Shown here piece after piece: positions 1-9,240 of a stretch of DNA of 64,000 bases (positions are counted from its first letter, which is position 1; each line of letters starts with the position of its first letter). This stretch comes from Bacteroidota bacterium (GTDB lineage Bacteria; Bacteroidota; Bacteroidia; 2-12-FULL-35-15). The translations under genes and the position numbers were made by a program. Under the pieces are notes generated by a model. The model was not told where the DNA came from. It worked only from the letters and a program-made list of their open reading frames with translations, and did no database searches. Where the stretch lies: positions 62,001 to 126,000 of the forward strand of contig JAQZBR010000005.1 in the NCBI GenBank assembly GCA_029237775.1. Reading direction: 5' to 3'.

Positions 1-152
1 GTTATGGAGACTTTATTGCCTTTCATAGGAACAATGATGTTATTCATCGAAACAAGGGGTGATTCATCTACACTTTTTCAACAATGGTAGTTGATTGTAA
101 ATCAATGGTCTAAATGTCGGGTTGTTAATAACTCAAAAGACGATTTATGTCG

Positions 153-160
153 TATCTTTG
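153..160 (+). promoter_or_regulatory. Bacteroidota -7 box before the first gene
   Basis: TATCTTTG fits the TAnnTTTG -7 element of Bacteroidota promoters and lies 24 bp before the ATG at 184. No TTG is seen 19-21 bp upstream, so only the -7 half is supported. The rest of bases 1-152 shows no gene that I can recognise. Confidence 0.5.
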
Positions 161-183
161 TAGTCCACTAATATAGGAAAGTC

Positions 184-636
184 ATGTTCGAAATATTAAA
201 AAGCTTTGAATCTAAATATGGTCACCTTAAAAAAAAGGGTTTGACAATTGAAGGATTAGCAATGGTAGATCCTAAGAAAAAGAAACACGTAATAAAGATC
301 AGCCGTCCGCTGGTTTTCGATAACCGCCTTTTACCGAAAAAGTTTGAAGGTCTGGATATCAAGACAAATATAAAAATGAGTGATGATATGCCTATTGAAT
401 TCAATGTTGACCGTTCACAACCGGAGTGGTTCAAATTGCAATACATTTGGGCGCCTGAGCGTTTTGAAAAATATGTTGATCGTTGTGAAAAAGAGATCAA
501 AGTTCAGTTAAACGATTCTCAGCTTACTAAAAAGGAAATGCTTGATGCACTTTGCTTTGGTAACTTCGAGGAGCACAAACAAAAAAGCATGCAATTGATC
601 AAAGAAGGAAAATTGCCTGCATACAGGGAAAACTAA
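184..636 (+). CDS. conserved hypothetical protein, 150 aa
   Basis: Family not recognised. The product is a soluble, highly charged protein of 150 residues with no signal peptide or membrane segment. It has a lysine-rich stretch near residues 31-35 (PKKKKH). Its C-terminal half (about residues 85-145) looks helical, with alternating charged residues. It starts at ATG 184, shortly after a Bacteroidota -7 box, and is closed by a strong terminator at 673-705, so it is probably monocistronic. Base composition matches its neighbours. Coding status is well supported by length, promoter and terminator; function is unknown. Confidence 0.75.
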   Translation: MFEILKSFESKYGHLKKKGLTIEGLAMVDPKKKKHVIKISRPLVFDNRLLPKKFEGLDIKTNIKMSDDMPIEFNVDRSQPEWFKLQYIWAPERFEKYVDRCEKEIKVQLNDSQLTKKEMLDALCFGNFEEHKQKSMQLIKEGKLPAYREN

Positions 637-672
637 GATATCTATTATAAGGGTTAGACAATTAGTTTAATT

Positions 673-705
673 AAGCATTCTGAGCAATCAGAATGCTTTT
701 TTTTT
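673..705 (+). terminator. rho-independent terminator
   Basis: An 11-bp perfect stem (AAGCATTCTGA / TCAGAATGCTT) with a GCAA loop is followed by a run of T. It ends the 184-636 transcript. Confidence 0.9.
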
Positions 706-764
706 ATATTCGCATTTCACAAGTCTAGCCCTGTTAACTAATAACCATTAACCACTCAACTAAG

Positions 765-1523
765 ATGGAAGGCCACATAAAATCAAATACATCAAACGGA
801 ATTGCAACAATTACTTTTTTTCATCCTCAAAGCAATTCAATGCCTGGAGCATTGCTTCGTCAGTTAGCTGAAGAAATCACAAAAGCGGGTAAAGATGATA
901 ACGCTAAGGTAATTCTTCTGCAAAGTGAAGGCGACAAAGCTTTCTGTGCAGGTGCTTCATTTGATGAGCTTATTTCAATCAAGGATCTTGAAACCGGAAA
1001 GAAATTTTTCTCTGGGTTTGCAATGGTAATAAATGCTATTCGCACTGCACCGAAATTTGTGATTGCACGTGTTCAGGGAAAAGCCGTTGGTGGTGGTGTT
1101 GGTATCGCAAGCGCAGCGGACTACACTCTGGCTGTTGATTCTGCTTCAGTAAAATTGAGCGAACTTGCTGTCGGAATCGGGCCTTTCGTGGTTGGGCCTG
1201 CGGTGGAAAGAAAAATCGGAAATTCTGCGTTCACATCACTTTCAATTAATGCGACTGAATGGCAATCAGCACAATGGGCAAAAGAAAAAGGATTGTATGT
1301 CGACATCTTCAAAACAACAGAAGAATTGGATGCGGCAATTGCTGCTCTTGCAGATAAGCTTTCGAAATCCAACCCTGAAGCAATGTCGATGCTGAAAAAA
1401 GTGTTCTGGAGAGGAACTGAAAACTGGGATACGTTATTGATCGAGCGTGCGGAAATGAGCGGCAAGCTGGTGCTTTCGGAGTTTACGGTGAATGCTATTA
1501 AAAAATTTAAAGCGAAGGCCTGA
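765..1523 (+). CDS. enoyl-CoA hydratase/isomerase family protein
   Basis: Crotonase-fold protein of 252 aa, the usual length for the family. The oxyanion-hole segment CAGASFDEL is at residues 61-69 and the second conserved glycine-rich stretch GKAVGGGVGIA is near 106-116. Glu133 in LSELAVGIGP sits where crotonases carry a catalytic glutamate. By family it would hydrate or isomerise an acyl-CoA double bond in the cytoplasm, as in beta-oxidation or a related acid degradation pathway. No other beta-oxidation gene is adjacent, so the substrate is open. The next gene starts 12 bp downstream, which suggests co-transcription with an unrelated membrane protein. Confidence 0.9.
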   Translation: MEGHIKSNTSNGIATITFFHPQSNSMPGALLRQLAEEITKAGKDDNAKVILLQSEGDKAFCAGASFDELISIKDLETGKKFFSGFAMVINAIRTAPKFVIARVQGKAVGGGVGIASAADYTLAVDSASVKLSELAVGIGPFVVGPAVERKIGNSAFTSLSINATEWQSAQWAKEKGLYVDIFKTTEELDAAIAALADKLSKSNPEAMSMLKKVFWRGTENWDTLLIERAEMSGKLVLSEFTVNAIKKFKAKA

Positions 1524-1534
1524 CGAAACCCACC

Positions 1535-2752
1535 ATGATCACAATTCGGAAAGAATTAATCATTCTAAATGCAGCAGCAATACTGATTTATTTTATTGTT
1601 CTTCTGAATTTAAATATCGGTATCAATAATGAGATCTTTTTTTCGACCCCGGATGCGCTCACTTTCCGGGATGTTTCCAACTTTTTGCTAAACGATCAGC
1701 CTGCTGATCACTCAGTTCTTATCAGGCCGTTCTTTTACCCACTTCTAATTACATTATTCTACAAACCATTCGGGGTGTTCGGACTTTGGTCCGTCCACTT
1801 TGTTTTCTGGATAGCTTCTTTAAATTTGCTTTTCCTTTCAATCAGAAAAACAACCGGGAGCCGCATCCTCAGCTTTACAGGCGCAATTATAATGTCATTA
1901 AACCTTACATTGATCACGCTGACACTGCACGCAATATCCGAAGTAAGCACAATATTTCTCTTATCGATAACTCTCTATTTTTTAACAAATAAGATCGAAG
2001 AACGCAGAACGCTTAATTTCTTCCATACTATATTTTTCTGTCTTGCACTGCTTTCTGTTTTAAAACCTCTCTTCTTCCCTTTTTTATTGCTCCTGACCTT
2101 TATAATTTTGCCTCTATTTTATTTAAGGGCTTATCTCAAAAAGCCGGCAAAGCTTCTTATTCTTATGCTACTCAGTCTTCCCGTGGTTTTCCAACTTAGC
2201 ATAATGAAAGTTAATTTCAACATGTTAAAAGTTTCGGACATAGACAGAGATACTTTCCGCGATTATATTTTCGCACAGGGTTATTCAAAGATCAATAACC
2301 TCAGCAGAAATGAAACCCTCGAAAAGGTTAAAGATTACCAAAAGCCAGATATATTCGCTTACATGGCCCGGCATAAATCTGTCTTCATTGATGTTTATCT
2401 TGAAAACCTGAAGGATAATTGTAATGGAAAACCGGGTTTTCTTTCATACCCGAAGGAATTCGAGCATGTGCCCTTTCGTGATTTTATGGTGGTCACCAAC
2501 TCCTATTATTCATCTGTCTATAAGATTTTATGGTGTCCGGCTCTGTTAATGAGCATACTATTTTTAAGAAGGAAAAGGTATCCTGAATTGATCTTAGTTT
2601 TCAGCAGTACGATAGTCATTTATTATATCCTGCTTACAAGCGGAATATCAGCCTGGCAGGATGACCGATTGGCCATCACAACTTTACCGCTATGGCTCTT
2701 TCTGTTAGCATTTATCATATTCTCTTTGAAAAAGATCAATACTTTGATCTAA
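1535..2752 (+). CDS. multipass membrane protein, GT-C-like
   Basis: A 405-aa integral membrane protein with roughly ten hydrophobic segments, the first at residues 7-27 and the last at about 380-397. A large hydrophilic loop lies at about residues 225-320. An acidic residue pair (Asp-Ala-Leu-Thr-Phe-Arg-Asp, about residues 39-45) follows the first segment, resembling the first loop of GT-C fold glycosyltransferases of the PMT/ArnT type (GT39/GT83), where an acidic residue is catalytic. This assignment is inference from architecture, not from a clear family motif. It lies 12 bp after the crotonase gene. Confidence 0.7.
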   Translation: MITIRKELIILNAAAILIYFIVLLNLNIGINNEIFFSTPDALTFRDVSNFLLNDQPADHSVLIRPFFYPLLITLFYKPFGVFGLWSVHFVFWIASLNLLFLSIRKTTGSRILSFTGAIIMSLNLTLITLTLHAISEVSTIFLLSITLYFLTNKIEERRTLNFFHTIFFCLALLSVLKPLFFPFLLLLTFIILPLFYLRAYLKKPAKLLILMLLSLPVVFQLSIMKVNFNMLKVSDIDRDTFRDYIFAQGYSKINNLSRNETLEKVKDYQKPDIFAYMARHKSVFIDVYLENLKDNCNGKPGFLSYPKEFEHVPFRDFMVVTNSYYSSVYKILWCPALLMSILFLRRKRYPELILVFSSTIVIYYILLTSGISAWQDDRLAITTLPLWLFLLAFIIFSLKKINTLI

Positions 2753-2771
2753 AATAAGGAACTGACATAAA

Positions 2772-2804
2772 TAAAAAACCGCCTTTGCTCAAGTGCAAAG
2801 GCGG
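2772..2804 (-). terminator. terminator of the csbD-like gene
   Basis: A 10-bp perfect stem (CCGCCTTTGC / GCAAAGGCGG) with a 6-base loop is followed on the minus strand by GG and then six T residues. It may also stop the plus-strand transcript from 2752, though the T run there is weak. Confidence 0.88.
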
Positions 2805-2820
2805 TGCTTAATTTTCGGAA

Positions 2821-3012
2821 TTACAAACGCTGGATCCAATCAATGATCTCGTCCTTTGTCTTTCCTACTTTCTTCTGAAGTCTTCCAACCAATTCATCAT
2901 CTTTCCCTTCTTCGTACTTCAGATCATCATCTGTGAGGTCAGCGTACTCCTGCTTTATCTTTCCCTTCACTTCGTTCCAACTGCCTCTTAACTTCAACCT
3001 CGTGCTGTCCAT
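2821..3012 (-). CDS. CsbD family stress protein
   Basis: Small hydrophilic protein of 63 aa from the ATG at 3012; a GTG at 3033 would add seven residues. The core reads [20 protein letters not shown] followed by an acidic turn and [16 protein letters not shown]. This is the CsbD pattern, a family induced by general stress in many bacteria and of unknown biochemical role. The ATG is preferred because CsbD proteins usually start a few residues before the conserved LKG/W segment. It is a single gene with its own strong terminator. Confidence 0.88.
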   Translation of the reverse strand: MDSTRLKLRGSWNEVKGKIKQEYADLTDDDLKYEEGKDDELVGRLQKKVGKTKDEIIDWIQRL

Positions 3013-3131
3013 AACTTTATTATTTTGATTCACATTAATACTTTCAAATTATTCTCCAGCCGTTTTTTACAGCCCCTCGAGCAATTAAATCCGCATAAAT
3101 CGTATTTTAGTGTTTCAGCACCCGAAATTGT

Positions 3132-3413
3132 ATGTCGAAAGCAGAAGAATTATTCCACACTATTGCATCAGAATTACAAGGTGTGACAGAAGGTAAAATG
3201 TTTGACGCACTGTGCACAAAAACTCCGAACGGAAAAGCATCAACTATGTTCTGGAAAGAATATATGATCTTTAAATTACCTCAGGATGATGAAAAAGAAG
3301 CAATGAAGCTTGCGGGAGCTAAGCTTTTTGACCCCAGCGGAATGAATCGGTCTATGAAAGGATGGGTTCAATTATCCGATAAGCATTCTTCGAATGGAAG
3401 TCACTGGCTGTAA
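3132..3413 (+). CDS. small TfoX/YjbR-like protein
   Basis: A 93-aa soluble protein. The segment GVTEGKMFDALCTKTPNGKA followed by a short beta-rich stretch (FWKEYMIFKL) and then LAGAKLFDPSGMNRSMKGWVQL resembles the TfoX N-terminal / MmcQ-YjbR fold, in which a small alpha/beta domain ends with a conserved GWV-like stretch. The family function is not settled. It starts at ATG 3132 and precedes the sulfatase gene by 80 bp. The assignment is by overall pattern and is moderate. Confidence 0.7.
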   Translation: MSKAEELFHTIASELQGVTEGKMFDALCTKTPNGKASTMFWKEYMIFKLPQDDEKEAMKLAGAKLFDPSGMNRSMKGWVQLSDKHSSNGSHWL

Positions 3414-3493
3414 AGGCTACCGAGTATGTCCGTACCCTTAAGAAATAATAAAATATTCTTACAAATATCATATTTATCGAACAGAAATCATCA

Positions 3494-5437
3494 GTGAAGG
3501 AATTCAAAAACCATTTAAAGCCATATCTACCGCTATTCCGACTCAGCTTTGCTTCTATAGCAGCCTTCAGCGTTTATCGCTTATGTTTCATATTCTCCAA
3601 CACTGAAAACATCCCCGTAAACCCTGACCAACCGGGTTATCTCTATGGAAGATCGTTACTGTACGGGCTGAATTATGATCTCGTTATTACCTGTTATCTG
3701 GTAGCTCCGTTTGTTCTTTTTATCTTTATAAATAACACACTACAGAATAGATTATACAAAGTATTCAGTTTCTTTAAATGGTATTTCATAATAACATTTA
3801 CCATTTGTTTTTTCATTTGTGCAGCTGACATTCCGTTTTATAAACAATTCGGTAATCATTTAAATAAAGGTTTTCTCGTTTGGACCGAATCTCCTGCCTT
3901 TGTTGTGAAGCTTATTTTTTCAAATATTTCCTATTGGGGGTATCTTTTATTGTTTTTTGTTTTAAGCTTCTTTTTTATTCACCGGACAAAAAACACATTC
4001 AGAAACATTGATCAGGGACACACGTATTCGTCCCTAAAATATTCAGTTCCGATTTTCTTTGTTTTGGGACTTTTCACCTTCATCGGGATCAGAGGGCGAA
4101 CATCCCCAAAATCACCAATAAAGGTAGGAACCGCTTTCTTTTCCGAATATGCTTTTTTTAACCATCTCGGGTTGAATCCCTGTTATGTATTCATTCACAG
4201 TCTTACTGAGAAAAATAAAGAACGTAAATTCCTGACTGGTAGCTTTTCCGATGCTGAGCTTCAAAAAGCATTAAATAACATTGCTACCCAAAAAAGATAC
4301 ACTGTTAGCGGTGATGCAGAAAGAACTTATCCGGCCGACTCAGCCAAAAAAAATTACAATGTTGTTGTGGTGTTGATGGAGAGTATGTCGATGACAAAGC
4401 TGGGCTATCATAAATGCGACCGCCTTACAAGCCGCTTCGATTCCCTGATCTCAAAAGGATTATTCTTCGATCATTTTTATTCTGCAGGCATTCATACATT
4501 CAATGGCTTATTCAGTACAGAAACCGGATTCCCGGCTATTATGGACACTCATCCGCTGAATACATATACAGAAAAAGCATTCAAAGGAATTTCGTACTGG
4601 CTGAAAAAAAATGATTACACAAATTATTTTTTCACCTCGCATGATCCGCAATTCGATAATATGGAGGGCTTCTTCATGTTCAATGATTTCGATAAGATCT
4701 ACTCACAATATGACTTCACTTCGGATAAGACGAACGGTCCGCTTGGAGTATTTGATCATTATCTTTTTGAATCGGCAATCGAAAGAATGGATGAGCATGT
4801 GAAAACAACCAGGAAGCCGTTCTTCTCATACATACTTACTTCAAGCGATCATGGACCATGGGAAATCCCTGACAATATTTCTTTTAAGCCGGATGCAAAA
4901 ACCAAGCAGGATCGTGCTACGCAATATGCAGACTGGGCCTTAGGACACTTTATAGAAAATGCCCGGAAGCATGAATGGTTCAATAATACTTTATTTATTT
5001 TTGTTGCAGATCACGGAGGAAATCTCGGCCACACCTACTCTATGCCGCTTTCCTATAATCATATTCCGTGTTTGTTTTACATGCCATCGCAGATAAACAG
5101 TGATACAATTTCATCTGTGGGCGGACAAATTGATGTACTGCCCACATTGCTGAGTTTTTTGAATATTCCTTTTAAGAACACTTCGATGGGAATTGATCTT
5201 GTACATGAAAAGCGTCCATACATGTACTTTACAGCTGATTCTAAAATAGGCTGCATTGATGATAAGTATTATTACATCAATCTCCTTGATGATCAGAAAG
5301 AGCTCCTGTACGAATATAAAGATCTGGATACACACAGCTTCCTCGATAAAAAGAAAGCGAAAGCCGATTCAATGAAAACCTACGCCACACAAATGCTGAA
5401 AGCTGCGAATTATATTATTATGAATAAGAAATATTGA
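3494..5437 (+). CDS. LTA synthase family membrane sulfatase-like protein
   Basis: A 647-aa protein with about five N-terminal membrane segments (within residues 13-200) followed by a large extracytoplasmic alkaline-phosphatase-fold domain (about 285-620). Key residues of the LtaS family are visible: metal-binding Glu296 in VVVLMESM, the probable nucleophile Thr335 in AGIHTFNG, and Asp506-His507 in VADHGGN. In Gram-positives LtaS polymerises glycerol phosphate. In Bacteroidota such proteins are envelope phosphotransferases or phosphoglycerol/phosphoethanolamine transferases of unknown acceptor. The start is GTG at 3494; an alternative start further in would remove part of the first membrane segment. 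Transcription appears to be single-gene. Confidence 0.88.
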   Translation: MKEFKNHLKPYLPLFRLSFASIAAFSVYRLCFIFSNTENIPVNPDQPGYLYGRSLLYGLNYDLVITCYLVAPFVLFIFINNTLQNRLYKVFSFFKWYFIITFTICFFICAADIPFYKQFGNHLNKGFLVWTESPAFVVKLIFSNISYWGYLLLFFVLSFFFIHRTKNTFRNIDQGHTYSSLKYSVPIFFVLGLFTFIGIRGRTSPKSPIKVGTAFFSEYAFFNHLGLNPCYVFIHSLTEKNKERKFLTGSFSDAELQKALNNIATQKRYTVSGDAERTYPADSAKKNYNVVVVLMESMSMTKLGYHKCDRLTSRFDSLISKGLFFDHFYSAGIHTFNGLFSTETGFPAIMDTHPLNTYTEKAFKGISYWLKKNDYTNYFFTSHDPQFDNMEGFFMFNDFDKIYSQYDFTSDKTNGPLGVFDHYLFESAIERMDEHVKTTRKPFFSYILTSSDHGPWEIPDNISFKPDAKTKQDRATQYADWALGHFIENARKHEWFNNTLFIFVADHGGNLGHTYSMPLSYNHIPCLFYMPSQINSDTISSVGGQIDVLPTLLSFLNIPFKNTSMGIDLVHEKRPYMYFTADSKIGCIDDKYYYINLLDDQKELLYEYKDLDTHSFLDKKKAKADSMKTYATQMLKAANYIIMNKKY

Positions 5438-5448
5438 ATTTTTTCACC

Positions 5449-5491
5449 ACTCCGTAGGAGTCCTTGGGACTAAGGCACTGAGGCCACTAAG
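5449..5491. repeat. short intergenic repeat-like element
   Basis: The small palindrome ACTCCGTAGGAGT (5449-5461) is followed by a CTTAGTG/GCCTTAG-type phrase on the reverse strand (5463-5491). Phrases of this style recur between genes of Bacteroidota genomes. It sits in the convergent spacer between the sulfatase and helicase genes. Confidence 0.4.
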
Positions 5492-5606
5492 AATGATGGC
5501 CGCGAAGATCAGGAAATTCCAAAGCAAATAAAAGGCTGCAAACAAATCGCCTTACAGATCAAAGCGTTTTTGTAAATTTTTCGACAAAAAGTTAGAGATA
5601 TAATCA

Positions 5607-6920
5607 TTACTCCGAAACCGCCATCTTTATTTTCCTCCCCTTTATCTTTTCTTCCCTCACCAGACTAACAACCTTATTGATCTTATCTCTTCTAACCGCT
5701 GCGTAGGCCGACTTATCAAGCACTTCGATCAGGCCTAATTCATCCTTTTGTAATTTGCCCTTCTGCAAAAGCATGCCGACAATATCCATTTTATTGATCT
5801 TATCTTTTTTACCTGCTGCGATGTATAACGTGCTCCATGGGGTGTTTTCGGGAAGCGGATAATTTTCTTCTAATTCCTCAAACTCCGGTGTTTCCTTTAT
5901 AAAGGTCGGCACGTGGTCAGTGTCCGATAAAACCAGATATGAAGTTCCTTTCGCATTCATCCTTGCCGTCCGCCCGTTACGGTGAATAAAAGAATCCTCC
6001 GTTGTAGGAAGCTGATAATGAATTACAATTTCAATTTCAGGAATATCCAGTCCGCGCGATGCAAGATCTGTTGTAATTAAAATTCGGTGGCTTCCATTTC
6101 TGAACTTTATAAGAGCCCGTTCTCTGTCGTCCTGCTCCATGCCCCCGTGAAAAATGTCATGTGATAAGCCTTTATCTTTTAGTAACTGACTGATCCTTTC
6201 AACTGCATCGCGGTGATTACAAAAAACGAGTGTTGCTTTATCTCCGTATTTACAAATGAGCGAAAATAAAACATCCAGCTTATCTTTCCCTTTAACTATT
6301 TTAAGTTTTAAACCTGCGGGGCGTGACGGGACTTTACCGAGAAAGTTTATCTGAACCGGATCTTTTACTCCGGTGAATGCCGGGATCTCTTCCATATTGG
6401 TAGCGGAAGTAAGCATTCGCTTGTTCAGGTTTTTCAGGTCATAAATGATAGCCGACATGTCTTCCTTGAAACCGAACTCAAGTGATTTATCAAACTCATC
6501 CAGCACAAGCATGTTAACTGTACTTACATCAAAATTTGTATTTCTGATATGATAAGCAATTCGTCCGGGAGTGCCAACCAGTAAAGCTGGCGGATGTTCC
6601 AGGTTATTTTTCTCAATGCGGGTTGAATGTCCGCCATAACAACAATTAATCTTAAAGCCGGTTCCCATTTGTTTAAAAACAGTTTCGATTTGGATCGCCA
6701 GTTCCCTTGATGGGACCAATATTAAAGCCTGAACTCCTTTCTTGTCCTGTTTCAATTGCGATAAGACTGGCAAAAGAAAGCCAAGCGTTTTACCGGACCC
6801 TGTTGGTGAAAGCAATATCACATCACCTGATTTCGATGATGCCTTGATCACTGCGTTCTGCATTTCATTCAAAGCGCTGATCTTCAAATTTGCAAGTACT
6901 GATTTTATTGTTTCCTCCAT
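5607..6920 (-). CDS. DEAD-box RNA helicase, DbpA-like
   Basis: A 437-aa helicase with all the expected motifs: a Q-motif-like start (LNEMQNAVI, about 17-25), motif I SPTGSGKT (38-45), PSRELA, TPGR, the Walker B variant DEFD (the usual DEAD has A and D/Phe exchanged), SAT, and HRNGRTAR in the second RecA domain. The C-terminal 70 residues (IDKMD... to RGRKIKMAV-like end) fit the DbpA-type RNA-binding domain found in helicases of large-subunit ribosome assembly. It acts in the cytoplasm. DEFD instead of DEAD is seen in some family members and should not abolish activity. It stands alone on the minus strand. Confidence 0.92.
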   Translation of the reverse strand: MEETIKSVLANLKISALNEMQNAVIKASSKSGDVILLSPTGSGKTLGFLLPVLSQLKQDKKGVQALILVPSRELAIQIETVFKQMGTGFKINCCYGGHSTRIEKNNLEHPPALLVGTPGRIAYHIRNTNFDVSTVNMLVLDEFDKSLEFGFKEDMSAIIYDLKNLNKRMLTSATNMEEIPAFTGVKDPVQINFLGKVPSRPAGLKLKIVKGKDKLDVLFSLICKYGDKATLVFCNHRDAVERISQLLKDKGLSHDIFHGGMEQDDRERALIKFRNGSHRILITTDLASRGLDIPEIEIVIHYQLPTTEDSFIHRNGRTARMNAKGTSYLVLSDTDHVPTFIKETPEFEELEENYPLPENTPWSTLYIAAGKKDKINKMDIVGMLLQKGKLQKDELGLIEVLDKSAYAAVRRDKINKVVSLVREEKIKGRKIKMAVSE

Positions 6921-6977
6921 ACTGCAAAGGTAACAATATGGTAAGCGTTTCAGCCTGAAAAAGAATTATATTTGAAA

Positions 6978-8240
6978 ATGCTCAAAGCAAAAAATCATGT
7001 TTTCTTTTTTTTCATACTTCTGAATTATCTCGGTCATTCTCAAAGTTTCAAAGAAAAGATTGCTGCACTTCCAGGAATTACCTTTTCTTCGATTTTAAAT
7101 GAAAACAGCTCTGAACGATACGAAGTTTTTGTCGAGCAGGATCTGGACCACAACAATAGTTCAGCAGGAAAATTCAAACAAAGAATTGTTATCGACTTTA
7201 AATCTCTGGATTCTAATGTCGTAATGGACACTGACGGTTACGCAATCAATTACGCTGTTGCACCAATGCATCAGCATGAATTAGCCACACTCGTAAACGC
7301 AAACCTGATCATAATTGAACATCGCTTTTTCGGCCGTTCCGTGCCAGACAAAGTTGATTATAAATATCTAACCACTTCTCAGGCTGCTGCAGACGTGCAC
7401 TATATCAAAACACTTTTCAGCAGCATTTTCTATAAAAACAAATGGATTTCCACAGGAATAAGCAAGGGTGGACAGGCAGCTCTGGCGCATAAAATAAATT
7501 ACCCGGATGATGTTGCGTTGACAATTGTATATGGTACAGCGATTAAAAAAAATCTTAACGAGAATAAGATCGACTCCATGTTAACTGCGCTTTCTAACAC
7601 AGAATGCGGCAAAAAACTTTCTTTATTCCAGAATAATCTGTTTCTTAATAAAGCGTCATTACTCCCGCAGCTAAATGATTTCGTATTCAAAAACGGGATC
7701 AGCTTCGGGGATTTAGATACCGAAACGGTTCTTGATTATATGATCCTGGAGTTGCCTTTTTCATTCTGGCAGTCGGGTGGAGATTGTTCCAAAATTCCTT
7801 TAACAACCGAAGATCCTTTTGAAATGATGAAGTTTCTGTCTTCGGTCATTACGCCATCATTCTACTCCGTTAAAACATTAAAACGGCTGGAACCCTCATT
7901 CTATATGAGCTATCATGAATTAGGCTTTTACGAGTATGATATAAAAAAATTCAAGAACCATTTGAAACAAAAAAATTACTCAAATAAAAGATTTGCTCCA
8001 TCCGGAATTAACATCCCCTTTGACAAAACTTATCTCCGAAAACTTTCAGAATTTCTTAAAAGTCCGACAGCAGAAAAAGTCTTATTCATTTACGGTGAGA
8101 ACGATCCATGGTCCGCTATGCAATCAACAGGGAAATCAAAAAAGATCATTATTAAATATGGCTCTCATAAAAGCAGAATCAGGAACATGAGCGAACAGCA
8201 AAAGGTTGAGCTGGAAAAATTCGTCAAAAGAAATCTTTAA
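6978..8240 (+). CDS. secreted serine peptidase, S28/S37 type
   Basis: A 420-aa protein from ATG 6978; a TTG at 6972 would add two residues only. It has an N-terminal signal peptide (hydrophobic residues 8-19, ending near HSQ). The segment WISTGISKGGQAAL carries the G-x-S-x-G nucleophile elbow, and a late GENDPW plus KYGSHKSRI supply the expected Asp and His of an alpha/beta-hydrolase triad. Overall order and length fit the tripeptidyl aminopeptidase / prolyl carboxypeptidase clan (S37 PS-10 or S28). The protein is likely exported and cleaves dipeptides or tripeptides from protein N-termini. It is divergent from the helicase gene with 57 bp between starts. Confidence 0.82.
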   Translation: MLKAKNHVFFFFILLNYLGHSQSFKEKIAALPGITFSSILNENSSERYEVFVEQDLDHNNSSAGKFKQRIVIDFKSLDSNVVMDTDGYAINYAVAPMHQHELATLVNANLIIIEHRFFGRSVPDKVDYKYLTTSQAAADVHYIKTLFSSIFYKNKWISTGISKGGQAALAHKINYPDDVALTIVYGTAIKKNLNENKIDSMLTALSNTECGKKLSLFQNNLFLNKASLLPQLNDFVFKNGISFGDLDTETVLDYMILELPFSFWQSGGDCSKIPLTTEDPFEMMKFLSSVITPSFYSVKTLKRLEPSFYMSYHELGFYEYDIKKFKNHLKQKNYSNKRFAPSGINIPFDKTYLRKLSEFLKSPTAEKVLFIYGENDPWSAMQSTGKSKKIIIKYGSHKSRIRNMSEQQKVELEKFVKRNL

Positions 8241-8345
8241 ATAAGATTTGGAGCCCTCCTTTACAGGCATGTTTTTTACATCAATAAAGCATCATCTTCT
8301 TCAATATGATGAGACGTTTAACTTATATTTAAAACTAGTTATTGC

Positions 8346-9188
8346 ATGAAAACATTTGTTATTACCGGAGCTACCGGTGCGATTGGGAAAGCAACTGCAA
8401 TGGAACTTGCAAAGCCGGGAAATAAATTAATCCTTCTTGGAAGAAATAAACAAAAACTTGATCAGGTTATAAAGGAGATCAAATCTGCAACTGCGAATCC
8501 GAATATAGAGGGAGTCATTGCCGACTTTTCGGATATATCGTCAGTAAAAAAAGCTGCAGGCCAGATCAAAAACAAAATAACACAGTTGAACGGATTGATC
8601 AATATAGCTGCTTGTTATAAGGCGAAAAAAGAATTCACAAAAGACCTTTTCGAATTCATGTTCGGAGTCAATCACATGGCAGTTTTCGTTCTGACTAAAG
8701 AATTGTTAAGCCTGATCAATGCTACTCCGGGAGCCAAAGTGCTTACGGTTTCCGCGCCTTCCTCAACACCACTAAACTTTAGCGATTTAAACGGTGATAC
8801 AAAATTCAGCGCGTTCACTGCCTTTGGCGCTTCAAAAATGGCGAACCTGCTTTTCACATTTGCGCTGTCAAAAAGGATGCATGGTGTTGGGACAAGCGCT
8901 ATTGCCTTTCATCCCGGCCTGACAAAATCAAGTTTAACCCGCGAAATGCCTTTCTTCGTAAGAGGACTGCTTAACCTGATCAGCCATAAACCTGAAAAAC
9001 CTGCCCATTCTATTGCTCAACTTGTGAGCGGAATCCATTTCAATGATATGAATGGAAAGTTTTATGACTGTAAATTTAAAGAATTACCTAAGCCTGGTAA
9101 TTCCTCAGACGAAGCGATACAAGAAAAGCTTTGGAAAGTGAGTGAAGAAATAGCCAACAGGTTTGAAAAACCAGTTGCTGTACATTAA
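8346..9188 (+). CDS. short-chain dehydrogenase/reductase with Phe for catalytic Tyr
   Basis: A 280-aa Rossmann-fold protein of the retinol-dehydrogenase-like SDR group. The cofactor motif TGATGAIG is at residues 7-14, Asp60 follows the third strand, and Asn109 in VNH is the structural Asn. In the active-site helix the family has Y-x-x-S-K, but here residues 160-164 read FGASK, so the catalytic Tyr is Phe160 (codon TTT at 8823) while Lys164 is kept. The NNAG motif is also altered (NIAAC). It still should bind NAD(P), but redox catalysis by the usual mechanism is doubtful. It ends at a strong terminator, so it is its own unit. Confidence 0.85.
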   Translation: MKTFVITGATGAIGKATAMELAKPGNKLILLGRNKQKLDQVIKEIKSATANPNIEGVIADFSDISSVKKAAGQIKNKITQLNGLINIAACYKAKKEFTKDLFEFMFGVNHMAVFVLTKELLSLINATPGAKVLTVSAPSSTPLNFSDLNGDTKFSAFTAFGASKMANLLFTFALSKRMHGVGTSAIAFHPGLTKSSLTREMPFFVRGLLNLISHKPEKPAHSIAQLVSGIHFNDMNGKFYDCKFKELPKPGNSSDEAIQEKLWKVSEEIANRFEKPVAVH

Positions 9189-9207
9189 AGTGTACAGCTA
9201 TCAATAT

Positions 9208-9240
9208 AAAGGGCCGTCATTTCGTTACGGCCCTTTTTAT
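9208..9240 (+). terminator. rho-independent terminator
   Basis: Stem AAAGGGCCGT / ACGGCCCTTT with an A/T-rich loop, followed by TTTAT. It ends the SDR transcript. Confidence 0.9.

Noticed and set aside
5607-6920. DEFD instead of DEAD as a sign of an inactive helicase
   Set aside because: Motif II keeps D-E and the last D; variants at the third position are known in active SF2 helicases, and all other motifs are intact.
8288-8309. CATCAT...ATGATG hairpin as a terminator after the peptidase gene
   Set aside because: No T run follows, so intrinsic termination is not supported.
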